A stretch of 64,000 nucleotides of DNA from Rhododendron vialii (taxonomy: Eukaryota > Streptophyta > Magnoliopsida > Ericales > Ericaceae). The notes beneath the pieces are model-generated. The model did no database searches. It saw nothing but the letters and a program-made list of their open reading frames with translations, and was not told the DNA's origin. The stretch is taken from NCBI RefSeq assembly GCF_030253575.1, contig NC_080558.1, positions 3,482,001 to 3,546,000 of the forward strand. The letters are read 5' to 3'. This document shows positions 34,800 to 46,340 of the stretch, one piece after another (position 1 is the stretch's first letter; every line of letters begins with the position of its first letter). A program made the translations under genes and the position numbers.

Positions 34800-35960
34800 T
34801 GCTCCCTACATGTGTATTTGGTTTGATGCAGCCTCTACGGATGTTAGACAAGACGACTTTTGGAAGGGGGAGAATACTAATTAGACGAGTGGGGAATGAG
34901 AGTATTTGGATTACACTTGAACTCAAGCATAATGGATAGAACCCATCCCTATCTATACTACTCCATGAAAGACTCTAGTATGAACATATTTTCATACAAG
35001 ATAAACTTTGAGGTAATTCTAGAATTACACATGTGACTAAGCATATTTTAGAGCTTCTAGAGCTACATTAGAGTTTCTTAAAACTAGATATTTATATCTT
35101 CTACAATAATATCTTTCATCTTTGAGTTTTCTCAATTGAACTTATTTGGACTTAATTTTCTTGTGCCAAAATACTAATTTTAGTTTATACTTCAACAATG
35201 TTAATCATAAATTTTTTTTTTGAAATGCAGAAAAATTTCATTAATCTTGAATTTGTTACAAGACTAATAGAAGCAAGGAAACAACATCCATGTTCAAACA
35301 ACACGTCAGTCCAATCCGAAACCCAAAACCTATGATTGGAAAGAAACCAATCGAAGGGCATCCATATGGGACAAGCCCATCTACAAGGGCCGAAGTCCAA
35401 ACACCCTTTGTTGGTCTAAAACTAGATCGTAACAGATTCAGCACATGCAAAGCGTAAGAGCCCAAATCAAATTAATATACAGTTAAAAGGTAGATTCATC
35501 TAATAACACCAACAAACTATACTTACATTTTGAAAAATAAGTTTTTAAGATACAAAATTTCAAGTCCCTCAACTGGGGCCTATTACATTAAGGCTATCTG
35601 TTACCTTTGTTAGGGAAAGAAAAGTCAAGCAAAACACAATCAAAGTATGGTTCTTTCTTCTATACAAGCCCTACATTGAGGTTGAATTTCTATCAAATGG
35701 TTTGAAAGATGTCATAATTAGATCAAACGGCTAAGATTAATGCATTTGGGGTTCCGCTTCTTGAAATAAGGTCCGACTTTTTCTCAATAAGTAATCATAC
35801 GATACGTACCGAATTAGGATACGCGTATAAATTGTAGGATACGCGATCGATGATCATATTGTAAGATTTTAATACAAAAAGGATACAGGGTGGGATACGT
35901 ATCGTTCTCCGAAGAGACAATACAAATTGTAGGATACGTATCATGTATCGTAGGTTTCTA
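34800..35960. other. Intergenic DNA, no gene seen
   Basis: AT-rich. The stretch 35225-35460 reads like a decayed repeat but lacks terminal structure. Several TAGGATACG words repeat between 35815 and 35950. Confidence 0.35.
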
Positions 35961-35965
35961 ACAAC

Positions 35966-36273
35966 CAGGGCCGGCCCTGAGCTAAGGCGGACAAGGCGGC
36001 GGACTTAAGCCCCCGAAATTTGGTCAAAAATTAGGGCCCCAAATAGGTATACCTATGTATGTAATATATATTTAATTAGTGCTTTTAGCTACTAAAGGAG
36101 GTAGTTGGCAAAGTGGTAAGTCTAAGTTCTGCTACACAACAGAAGCACGGTTCGATTCTCAGCCCAAACAGCTTGTTACCTTTTTTCATTAGGTTTTTTT
36201 TTTTTTAAAAAGAAAACATAGGGCCCTGTTTTACAGGTCGACTTAGGCCCCAAGAATTTCAAAGTCGGCCCTG
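35966..36273. mobile_element. hAT-type MITE with exact 8-bp target duplication
   Basis: The left terminus CAGGGCCGGCCCTGAG and the inverse right terminus CAGGGCCGACTTTGA are flanked by identical CTAACAAC at 35958-35965 and 36274-36281. It is 308 bp and non-coding. The terminus and 8-bp duplication define it as hAT-like. It contains a tRNA-like promoter segment, listed separately. Confidence 0.9.
36100..36165 (+). other. tRNA-derived segment with box A and box B inside the hAT MITE
   Basis: TGGCAAAGTGG at 36106-36116 fits the polymerase III box A consensus exactly. GGTTCGATTCT at 36149-36159 fits box B with one change. The spacing is tRNA-like. The flanking bases do not form a proper acceptor stem, so it is not a functional tRNA gene. 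Confidence 0.55.
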
Positions 36274-36281
36274 CTAACAAC

Positions 36282-37200
36282 AATGCTCAGAAGTAAAGTT
36301 CAGAAGTTATTTCCAAGGAATAATCAAATTCAAGGGTCATAGGATGTGTTGTGGAGGTTTGGCTGGTCTGAGGTGATAAGTGCACGTCCTTGGTTGCCGA
36401 TTTGATGCATGCTGCATGTGTGTGTTGCTGCTGTTTCTTCTTCTTTTTTATAGTATTTTTTTATTATTATCAAGTTTGATGATTTCTGCTGCTGTTTGAT
36501 GCTGCTTCCTGATCCTATTTGTTGCTGCAATTTTACATGGAAATCAATGGGTGTTATGCTGATTGTCTGCTTATTTATAGTAGCATCGGCTTGATCCTGT
36601 GATGTTGTATTGTCTTTATTCTACTGAGCTAGGTTGGCTCCTTGCCAACTTTGTTTCTTTCGGTCTTGGTCATTCTATAAGGAATGTGAATGGGTGCCAA
36701 CATAGTTGGATAGCAGATGTGTTCCTCTTTTCTTTGTGACGAAGCCATTTTGCTGCGTACAACTCTTTCTTATCGATGGAATATTTCATTTGCTGATAAA
36801 AAAATGAAACAAAATGCAGAGGGGTAAAGGAAAAGAGAAGACGATAATTAGGTAAACTAAATCTATAGAGTGCAACTGGAGGGAAGGATATTAGTACTCA
36901 TGTACACAGGAAAGGCAACAGTCAGGTGTTCCCCTCTTTTCGAAACTACCTGGCACTCTTTTATATATGCCTAGATTAAGAAAAATGTTTCAATGCAACG
37001 GTTATATGTAACGCCCTCTCACATGATGTGGGCCCCATGTATGTGTGGGTCCCACCCCAATATGAGAGATGCGCTACAAATAACCATTACATTGAAAATT
37101 TTCTCATATACTTACAGGTATATATAATGGCTAAAAATTCCCAAACACTTGGATCTCATTCTAATTGTTCTGAATGTAACTAATCAATTTGAGCAATGGG
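36282..37200. other. Intergenic DNA between the hAT MITE and the PUB 3' end
   Basis: No coding sequence and no clear repeat structure are seen. The nearest gene edge is the PUB stop codon at 37389, so the right end may include its 3' UTR. Confidence 0.35.
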
Positions 37201-37204
37201 GTGA

Positions 37205-37320
37205 TAAGGCAGTGGTGCAAACTGAGCACTTAAGTGCTATCCCGGACCCGGTCATGTACCTGGGTTCGAACCCCGAGAGCCCCCTGCTCCACTGCTAGTA
37301 TCAAAAAAATTGTACCTGAT
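37205..37320 (+). repeat. SINE-like tRNA-derived sequence
   Basis: TGGTGCAAACT at 37213-37223 resembles box A with one mismatch. GGTTCGAACCC at 37263-37273 resembles box B. The distance is about 40 bp. The body and tail are short, so this is probably a truncated SINE. It lies within about 70 bp of the PUB stop codon and could be transcribed in that gene's 3' UTR. Confidence 0.45.
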
Positions 37321-37388
37321 CCATTTGGAAAGCCAACTACACCTAAAACGGTTGAGTTCTCTATTCCATTGAAATCACCAGGATTTTT

Positions 37389-40300
37389 TCATCTGCTTAA
37401 CCCAGAAACCAGAGGTCTCGACGACCTCGAATAACGTTCAACCATCGCCAAAACTGTAGCCGCCTTCCTTTGAAGCTTCCCCCCTTCGTTTATGCTGGAA
37501 CCAGTCAATCTAACAAGCATTAGCCTAGCTGCCGCTCTATAAACCTCCACCACTTCCCTCGATGTAAAAACCTTTTCCAATAGCCTCAATGCCTCTTCCT
37601 TTAATGACTCACTTCCCCAGCTCAAAACCTCCAATATCGGCTGAATTGCTTCAAATTGATGCAAAACATTGGCCCCTTTTTGAGGAGACTCTGCGCGAAC
37701 GAGAGTTGAAAGCGCCTGAATTACTTCATAGGTCGTCGCGTGAACCCTTTCGTGCAACATATTGACCATTTTAAGAACCACATTTGCTTCCAACATGCAA
37801 AATGTGGTATTGACACTACAAGTACCCCCATGGGCCGGGCATAAAGGGCCGCGTGGTGGACGAAAACACCAGAAACCAACTGTTTTGGTCAGAACAGTTA
37901 GTTTGGGACTGCTTAAAGAAAGGTTTCCAATTAAAGCAGCTGCTCTTGCCTTTGCTGTCACTGAACTTGACTCCAGAAATTTCACAAGCAAAGGGTATAC
38001 ACCTAGTTCGACCACAATCCGCTGTGACTCCATATTTGTGGGGTCTGTAAACCTGAAAAGAGCGCTCAAAGCGTTTTCTTGTGCTTCCATTGACCCCGAT
38101 CTTAATATGCTTATAATTGAACTCAGACCATCCAATTCTATCAGTTTCTTGGTGAGTGATTCTTCTGACTTTGGAAGATTGGCCAGTAAACCAGCTGCAG
38201 CCATTTGTACGTCACTATTTTTGTTATTTTCTAGAAAACCCACTAAAGCCTCAAGCCTTCTTGGCTTGAGAAGGTATTCCACCACTCCTTCTGGCTCATG
38301 CTGTGAGAAGAGGAAGAGAAGATGTATCGCAGTTGCACGGATTTCAAGATCAGAGTCATCAAGAAGAAGAAGGATTAATGAAACACCACTTGAAGAGAGA
38401 ATAGCCATCTTAACAAGTCCAGATTCAGATTGACAAATTTTAAGAAGCGTGCGAAGGGCAGGTCGCCTCACCATATATGATGTGTTGGGATTCTGCTGAA
38501 AAGCTAACAAATTGGTGATGATTGGCTCCACCTCAAGTTGGTTCCCTCTTTCATCGACAAAGAATTTAGTCCCATCACCATTGGAAGCAAGTTTTTCAAG
38601 GACCTCAGAGCATTTTGCTATTATAATCGTGCGTAAATGGAAAGAGAAGGTTAGCTCGAGAAGAAGAGGAACCCCACCAGCAGCAGCAACACGCTTCTTG
38701 TTTTCATGACAACCTGATAGCTTAACCAATGCAGATAAAGACAGCTCTTTCGACTCAATATTTCCAGATGCCATTTCAAGCAAAGGAGGGATCACTCCCG
38801 CCTCACCGAGTAGCATTATGTTTTGTTCATCAAGTTCCATGCTAACAAGTGCTCTCACAATTGATATCCTTGAGGATTCTGACCCTGAAGAGAACAAGAA
38901 TGATGTTAATGTAATGCAATTCAAACAAAGGTGAGAATCAGACTCGACATAGTTAGGGCTAAGCATCAAGTTGAGTCCACAACCAATAATTATTAAGCAT
39001 TCCACAGTTCTTTTTATACGAATTTGAATTTCCTCAACAGACATGCCATTGCTTTTAAAAGTCCTCTAGAAAACAATATGCCATGATGCCTTCTTTTAGT
39101 AAGATTCTTTTTCAACGTTTCTTATCTTTTCAGATTTTTTCCCCTCTTAACATTTGGTAGCTCTATCTCTATGGTGAAGGCAAATTGGGAAGAAAAGTTT
39201 CAGAATATTCTTTATCACAAGTTATGTTACATGGACTCCATTGGTATGAGAATTGCTATTCGGTGTGGTGATTATTTAGGCTTCTAACCTAGCTAACCCC
39301 TTTTTGAGAGATAGAAAAATGTATCAAAAAGTTGGATACACATGTCCTAAATGTTTAACTGGTTACATAGCAAACAATATGCTCCAATCCTTTCATTAAT
39401 CGGCTAGAGTGGGAAAAATAATTTTTTATCTTTCAGACACGGAGGCTACAAATTTTTATTTACTATCTAACTTTATTGGATAGAGAGCATCCAAGTGTCC
39501 AATCTGGGTATGAGGTTCAGAGACAAGCCACACTTTTACAGTGGCCATATCCGGTGGACACCATCACACAGGTATTCCGCTGGACACCACTGCACAGGTA
39601 CACTAGGTCTAGGGGGTATACAATAATCCATCACAAGCAACGTGTAGACAACTATAGTTACATAGATTTGTCTTCTCACAAGATTTAGAGGTAAAGGGTT
39701 CCAAACCTTGAACATGGTCATTGGTCAATCAGCTGTCTATACATGCATACAATAGATTATCTGAGAAACACATAGGGAAAGATTCTATAACCTCGAATTA
39801 TACAGCCAATAAGTGGTTGGAACCAGTCTGCCTCAGCGGCACGGACAATGTTCTCCTCATCTTCATCACAGAGCTTCATCAAGATTTCTTCAGCTTTTTC
39901 TGTTGACCTTCTGTCTGGACTGTTGAGGAAGGTAACAAGGAAATGGATTGCACATCGGTGGTAAGAAAGTTTCCGGGAAACAGATGCATCCCATCTGGAT
40001 CTATCTTGCAGTAACACATATAGCAACTCAACTGCAGCATCTGATAGGCTTGAGTCAATCCCTAAGCATGGAATGATGTGATCAAACCCCTCGGACTCAA
40101 CCACTTTATTCTGTAGAATTTGGTTTCAAACATAGGATTTTAGAAAATTGTGAAGCATATTTTCTTTTTCTTTTCTCATGAAACAAAATCGAAAACCCAG
40201 ATATGTGATTATGGAATTTGACTGCAACAGTAAATCACATGTCAAAATCAATCATAATGAAATGTATCAGAATGCCAATAGTCATATATGAAGTACCACT

Positions 40301-41983
40301 CTTTTGTTTTTTTGTTTTTTAAATTGATACATTCATAGAGATTTAACGGGGCTTTTACGGCTGTCAACTACCTAACACACAACCCTCCTCCTTTATTTCT
40401 GGGCTTAGGACCGGCTGTAAAAAAAGATTAGCCACGGCACGTGTGGAAAAACAGGATTCATGTAGCCGACCCCAATTGATTGGGACACAAGGCTCAGTTT
40501 GGTTTTTTAAAATTGATATGAAGTACCACTTCAAACGCAAGAAATGTCATTAACATTGTCAGTTAATAACCATGAACTTTTTTGTGGAGTCTACCTGTAG
40601 CTAATGCACGAAATTTCTGATGCAAATTCCAACGATATAGGCTTTGAACTGCTATAAACACCTAAACCTTAACCACATTTATGAATGCAAGCAAAGCTAG
40701 AAAGGAAGAGACTACATGCAACTTATTTTCCATCATTGGTTTAAGGAACTTCTTACCTTATTTCTCAGATTCCCTTCTACAAGATCTTTCAAGGTAACCA
40801 ATATCTTTTCTTTCACATCTCTGTTGCGTGAGCTTCCGATCATAGCGACAACAGTATCAGTAAGACCCCCAATTGAAATCCAGTCTCTGTTAACTGAATT
40901 CTCCTTCATAAGCTCCTGCATCTGGTCCAGGGCCGCCTCCACAGACGAGTCAATTTCTGACAGCAGTTTTACCTTGCATGATCTGATTTTAACACAGTAA
41001 TTAAGTTCTTTCCACTCTTGAATCGACTGTCTGAGTTGAATGTTAGACCTATAAGAAAAATCCTCAAGTGGATCACCAGTTTCTGGATCAGTTTTCTCTC
41101 CGCGCTTAAACCAAGCTTCAAGTGCTGTCCTCTCACAAGCAGTTCCAGTACAAAGGCTAACAGGATCATCCATCACTGTTCTGTTGATGCAACATAAGAA
41201 CGCTTTAAATGGCCGAATACATTCATCTTTTGGATCATAACTCTCTATCACCTTAAGTCGTTGAAAGTATTGTTTCCTGATTTGCTCGAAATCTCTTGCA
41301 GCATCAGCGCGCGAGAGCAACTCAATAACCTGATTCAAAAAGAAGACTTCAGCTCTTTCTTTCCTATTGGCAGCTTCTTCCTTTTCCCTTCTAAAGCTTT
41401 CCAGCTCTTTGCTTATCTCTGAGGGCTCCACCGCCACCCCAACTGCCTTTGCTATTTCTTTCAGCATGTCGTTTGCAAAATCCTGGTCAAGTTTATTATC
41501 AGTAAGACCCTGATTCAACTTGTCGACAATTTCAAGACGAGAATGAGAAGCTTCAAATTCCGCCCTTTGCATTTCATTTTGTAACCTATTCACTTGTTCA
41601 GATATCCCCGAAAGGACTTCAATGTTTACAAGAGATAAAGCAGCCAAAGACCTTCCGATATCCCTTGTGACATCTTGCACTTCTTTGACTATGTTCCGGC
41701 ATTTGACAAGTAAGTAGAAACGGGCACGGTTTTTGTAGTTTTCAACCAAGTTGTTGGCTTTTCTCACATCGGCTTCGAGGAATTCCAAAGCCTGCCTTGC
41801 TGCTTGTGAATCGTTGAGTTTTTGGTGTTGTAATTCCTCTAAGACTGGCTTGATGTCAGAAAGGTGCTCTGAGAGAGCCTTGAAACTCTCCTTTTCGAAA
41901 ACAATATCCTTTGCAGCTTGAGCTGTTTTGTTGACCTGGCTCAGGAGCACGGTTAAGATGGTTCCTATTGGTATGAACTCCAT
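37389..41983 (-). CDS. U-box/ARM-repeat E3 ubiquitin ligase (PUB42/43/44 type)
   Basis: Three exons on the minus strand: 41983-40757, 40110-39792 and 38884-37389. The GT-AG junctions are in phase, giving 1013 aa. It should transfer ubiquitin from an E2 to substrates bound by its ARM repeats. Residues 1-240 are a helical N-terminal region with coiled-coil character. Residues 257-330 are the U-box (FKAFLCCINRTVMDDPVSLC, ERTALEAWF, then NIQLRQSIQEW). ARM-like repeats fill about 390-1000. The usual CP of the U-box is CC here. Residues 855-878 carry a Cys/His cluster (C855, C864, H867, C871, C878) between ARM repeats. Length and layout match the Arabidopsis PUB42-44 group, whose member SAUL1/PUB44 restrains senescence and immunity. 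Which of the three is the closest relative is uncertain. No break is seen. Confidence 0.9.
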
Positions 41984-41999
41984 TGTTATAGCTATTCCT

Positions 42000-43260
42000 A
42001 TGCCAAATCTTCTTATTCAAACCAAAGAGGGAGGTTCGTGTAGCTCTTTATCCTTTGACTCAATTTCTCTACTCTCCAGACACCTAATTGATGCACACCA
42101 TTAGAATGCTTTACACATGAAAGAAACTTCCAACAATGACAAAATATCAAATGCAGAAGCTTATACTGAGTAAGAATCAGAAAACGTCCACAGGATTAAA
42201 CTTGGATAGCATTCAAGGAACTTCAGACCTCATGTTCTTGTCCTTGCTTTTTTGTTATTTGGGTTAGGTAATTGTGAAAAGAAAGGGGGAAAACATAATT
42301 GCAAGAGGCATAACGAAGACAATAAGAAAAAGCAACCCGAGCCACAGGTGCGAGGGTGTCTAAGGCTACGTGCCAACTAATCCCTTTGGTACATGTCATC
42401 CCCTGTCTCACATATACCGGGTAATTACCGGAGCTAAGCCAGGTAGGGGTAGCAACCTCGAGGAGAGTGAGGAATTGAAATTAACATTTATACGGCCATT
42501 GTACAGATAATCTTTTAGTTTTCCAATTGGCTTTTACCAGTTCTACGCATTTTTTCGTTTTAAAATTTGTTGTCTGCTTCCTAGCTTTAATGTGGTGTTT
42601 TTCTGCTTTATTATTCAAAATCCAGACCGAAAGATAGTAAAAAAAATACCCAAAAGTCAAATAAAAAATAATCATGCAAAAAAGGTGAACATTAATAATA
42701 AACTACTAAGCCTAAGAGTTTAGCTCTTTATACAGTTCAAAAGAGCTCTAAGCTCTTAGGCTTGGAGTTGATTCATCTAAAGAGCTCTATGTATCCTAGC
42801 TGACACACCATTAGCAATATAACAGCCTAAGGCAAAAGCAGCTAGAGGGCACAACACAAACCATACCAATGAACAGCCAAGCAACCTTCAAACAAAACTG
42901 AGAGAACAAGCAACCCTCATTCAACCCTCATTCGGTTCTCTTGCAAGTCTCTGGATCAGCGGCTCAAAAATCAAAATCAAAATTTCTAAAGAACAACAGC
43001 AGAGATATTTCAGAATCCAAACAGCAGACTCAGTAAGCCTGTATAGCAAGAAATATGAGACTTAGAATTTGTACATGGAGAAACATCCCTAAAACTGTAG
43101 AGAACCAAAGATGCAAAGATTATGTGATCTTTGGCGCATTTCTGCTAGTTTGCTAGGGAATACTGCCCCTTTGGAATTTTGATTGTATTAGTTTGTAGCA
43201 TTTAAGAGAACAAAGAAAAGAAACAGCTCAATTCTAATTCTCACTGAGAAAAACCCATAC
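42000..43260 (-). other. Upstream region of the PUB gene, probably a leader intron
   Basis: A donor-like CAAG/GTATGG (inverse at 43255-43260) and several AG acceptors at about 42070-42090 could bound a 1.2-kb leader intron ending shortly before the ATG at 41983. No coding sequence lies in it. This is inferred from motifs only. Confidence 0.35.
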
Positions 43261-43312
43261 CTTGACAAACAAAATACGGAAGATAGAAGAAAAAGACCTT
43301 TTGTATTTATTA
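43261..43312 (-). promoter_or_regulatory. Possible PUB core promoter and first leader exon
   Basis: On the minus strand TAATAAATACAA at 43302-43312 could serve as a TATA box, with a C/T-rich leader following and the donor at 43260. The leader exon would be very short, so confidence is low. Confidence 0.3.
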
Positions 43313-43319
43313 AATGGAA

Positions 43320-46200
43320 TTGGACGTGGACCCTTTCCGGCCCTTTATTTAGACGGTCCTTATTTTGGATAGGATGAAACAGTCGAAATCTGTACTGTGC
43401 ATTGCTTCATTTTTAATGATTTTGATTTGCTCACTCTTACCTGGATACGCTCAAAGACTACTATCGGTAATAGTGAGCAAATCTGAACCATTGATTTTAC
43501 TAATATATGGTTCAGATTTGCACCGTCTCATCCATTCCAAAACTTGGACCGAGAGAATCCCAACCCTTGTAAATTTCCCGGGAATCATGCACCCAAAGAG
43601 CATAGTAGTAACTTTTTCCAAACCCATTTCGAACAAATAAGCTAGATTGTGAAAATTACCTCAAAACAGCTCAAAAATCCATCAAAAAGGGCTGGTAACC
43701 ACAAAGGGTTGTCAGTTGTTCACAGAGGAAGAAGAAGACATGCTTTTCTTCAAGTCAATGAGCCTTTATATCGTTTTTTTTCCCGGGAAAATGTGGAAGA
43801 AAATGCAATGGGTTGATTTTCCTTTTGGTTTCCTCGGGAAAAAACAAGGAGTGGTCAAGATTTCCTTGATATTTCTACTCAGGGCTGGGTTTCTGGGTAT
43901 GTTTCCGTGTTTTTCCGGGAAAATTGGTTTGTCGGTTCTTTTTCTGACAGTTGAAATTGACCGTTAATTTTGACGAGTGTTGGGAGGGTTTGGGGATATC
44001 TTTCGGGGCAAAATTTTCCTCTTCGGTGAATTTGTCTTCCTTTTTTTTCAAAAATATTTCTTTTGATATTGTAACTCCTAAACGAGCCAAGCAACTCGAG
44101 TTTGAACACGTTTTCATTCTTCAAAAGCTCATTCAATATCTATTTTTACAAAGACAAACCGCGGTTGAATATTTTTGTAAAGCTCATTTAGCTTTCAAAT
44201 CAAGTTCGAACAAACTACTACTCGGCTCGTTGATTTTGTTCGGCTTTCGATATATAAAAAATTCAAGATACTTGAGATCGGTTCATGTCCAAATCAATTA
44301 AAACTTGTTAAGTTTTGAAACCAAATTTGAACAACTACCTACTCGCTAGTTGAGCTAGTCAGCACCTCTAGTTATGGAGAAATTACATTAAAACCCCAAG
44401 GATATTACCCGTTTACAAGTCACTCCGTCAAGTGTTAAACCCCGTTTGATAACATGATTCGGCCATGGGATTGGACAAATAGTCCCGTCGGACTATTAAT
44501 TTCTTTTTTGGTAACACAATTGGCTCCAGATTGTGAATCCCATGGGATGAGGAAGCCGGACTTTATGGGTATTAGCAATATCCTGTGGGACTTGGTATTC
44601 ATAGCCCAATCCCAACCCCTTCTCAATACCAATCCCTTCTCATTACCAATTTCTTCTATCAATCCAATCCTATCATCAAATTCCATCTCAAACAAACATG
44701 ATATTAATAATTCCATCATCTAATCTCATCCCAAACAAACATACTCATTATCAGTCCCTTCTCATTACCAATCCCTTTTCATTACCAATTCCAATCCTAA
44801 TCCCATCTCCTTACAAATCTCATCCATCTATCACTGTTATCAAACGGAATTTATCACTGTTATCAAACGGAATTTATAGAAACATTTAACTTGCTTCCAC
44901 TATTGGCGGCCGTGGAAAATCCACGGTAACCAAGAAAATACACGAGAGGAGACCACACAAGCGAAATATCTGCACTAGTTGAACGAGGAAACCACAACAC
45001 CCCCCCCCTAAAATTTGCTCACTCACTTTATTCTTGTCTGTGACTGTTCATAGTTGTAGCGTTGGGGACTACTACTTCAAATATACTACTAGAAAAATGG
45101 TGAGCAAAATCGGATGTCCAGCAAAACTAGCAACTCATTCAAGCCCTGACTTAAAGCAAAGATGGTAGTTCGCCTCTTGCACTCTAGCTCATGAGATCGA
45201 TAATTCGGCTTCCGGCTCGGTCCCTTCTCCTCGTACGATAAAATAGACTCTCTGACTTGCATGTATAAAAATGACTAAGGCCAGTTTTTGTTCGACAGAG
45301 AGAATTAAGGCTTCTTTTCCTGTGGATGTATCTTCCCCTTGTGTTTTATTTTCCTCTCACTAGTTTTTCTCTATTACTAATTCAAGAGCCAAGCACTATC
45401 TCAGGTTTGCCAGTTAGAATTTGAAACAACTTCCATTGAAGTAAGCAAATCAGTCGGAAATGCAGTCTACTTCTAGTGAAATATTGGAAGGATGTCTTGA
45501 ACTGGGGACCGGACCAAAAGGATGTTTTGAACCGGGACCGGACCGAGGTAATATTGAAACAGCAAACCCGTGTGTTCGAAACTTGGATTTTCAAGGAAAA
45601 TAGAATTGATAGGACATGAAATTACTCCCACATATTCGTCTTTTCATCAATAAGACCAGAAAAAAGGAAAGAAAAAACAAAGAGATAACAAGTATTATTC
45701 ACTCTCTTTTCTTCCACAATCAACAAATACCCAGATCCAAATTGACATTATTTTCTGGATAAGAACCTTACCTTTTGAGCCCTAGGCAAACAAAAAATCC
45801 TCACAGGGGTTGCCCAGGCAAAGCCCCTTTTACTACTCTTCTTCACTTCTTCACCTCTTCACCATGGACATGGAGCAATAAGAAAGTATGGCATATCATT
45901 TTGCCAAATTTTCAGAACATGTCCAAATTCTCCATATTTACAGTATATCAATTTTCAGGTCAAAACCACATAACAAGATATCAATGGTCGAGAACCGATA
46001 AAGGAAGAAGGCTAATACAGCACAAAATGCACTTTTTATACTGCAAAGTTCAACAACAAAGTGACTTTTACAACATAAATTGCCACATAAGAGACTTTCC
46101 ACCAGGGTGCAACTACATATTTCCAAATGTTACACCGACTAAAGATATAAACTCACGTTTTCAGCAAAAGAACAAAAAGAATTTACCATTACATTTATTT
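43320..46200. other. Intergenic DNA with repeat relics
   Basis: A decayed copy of the GAGCTCGAGC-type repeat lies at 44080-44370. From 44443 to about 44880 is a MITE-like unit with inverse GTTTGATAAC / GTTATCAAAC ends and a 24-bp tandem duplication at its right side (44833-44880). A diverged relative of it occupies about 60480-60890. At 45491-45543 a 30-bp GGATGTYTTGAACYGGGACCGGACC-like unit is duplicated. No gene is seen. Confidence 0.45.
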
Positions 46201-46340
46201 CAGCCTCTCAGACACAATAGTTAGATACAAAACATACTGATATCAGACACGTTATTCACTAGGTTGAGGTAACAACATTAACATTACCATCTTAAACTGA
46301 TACAGAAACCAAAATGCATAGCTGCAACATGAGGGAGCCA

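Noticed and set aside
36100-36165. A functional tRNA gene
   Set aside because: Box A and box B are good, but no acceptor stem or credible cloverleaf forms; it lies inside a hAT MITE.
37762-38433. 223-aa open frame on the plus strand
   Set aside because: It is the antisense of PUB exon 3, whose minus-strand frame has clear ARM repeats and correct splice phases.
45775-46224. 149-aa plus-strand frame
   Set aside because: It lies opposite the likely PET100-like 3' UTR and shows no coding bias or domain.
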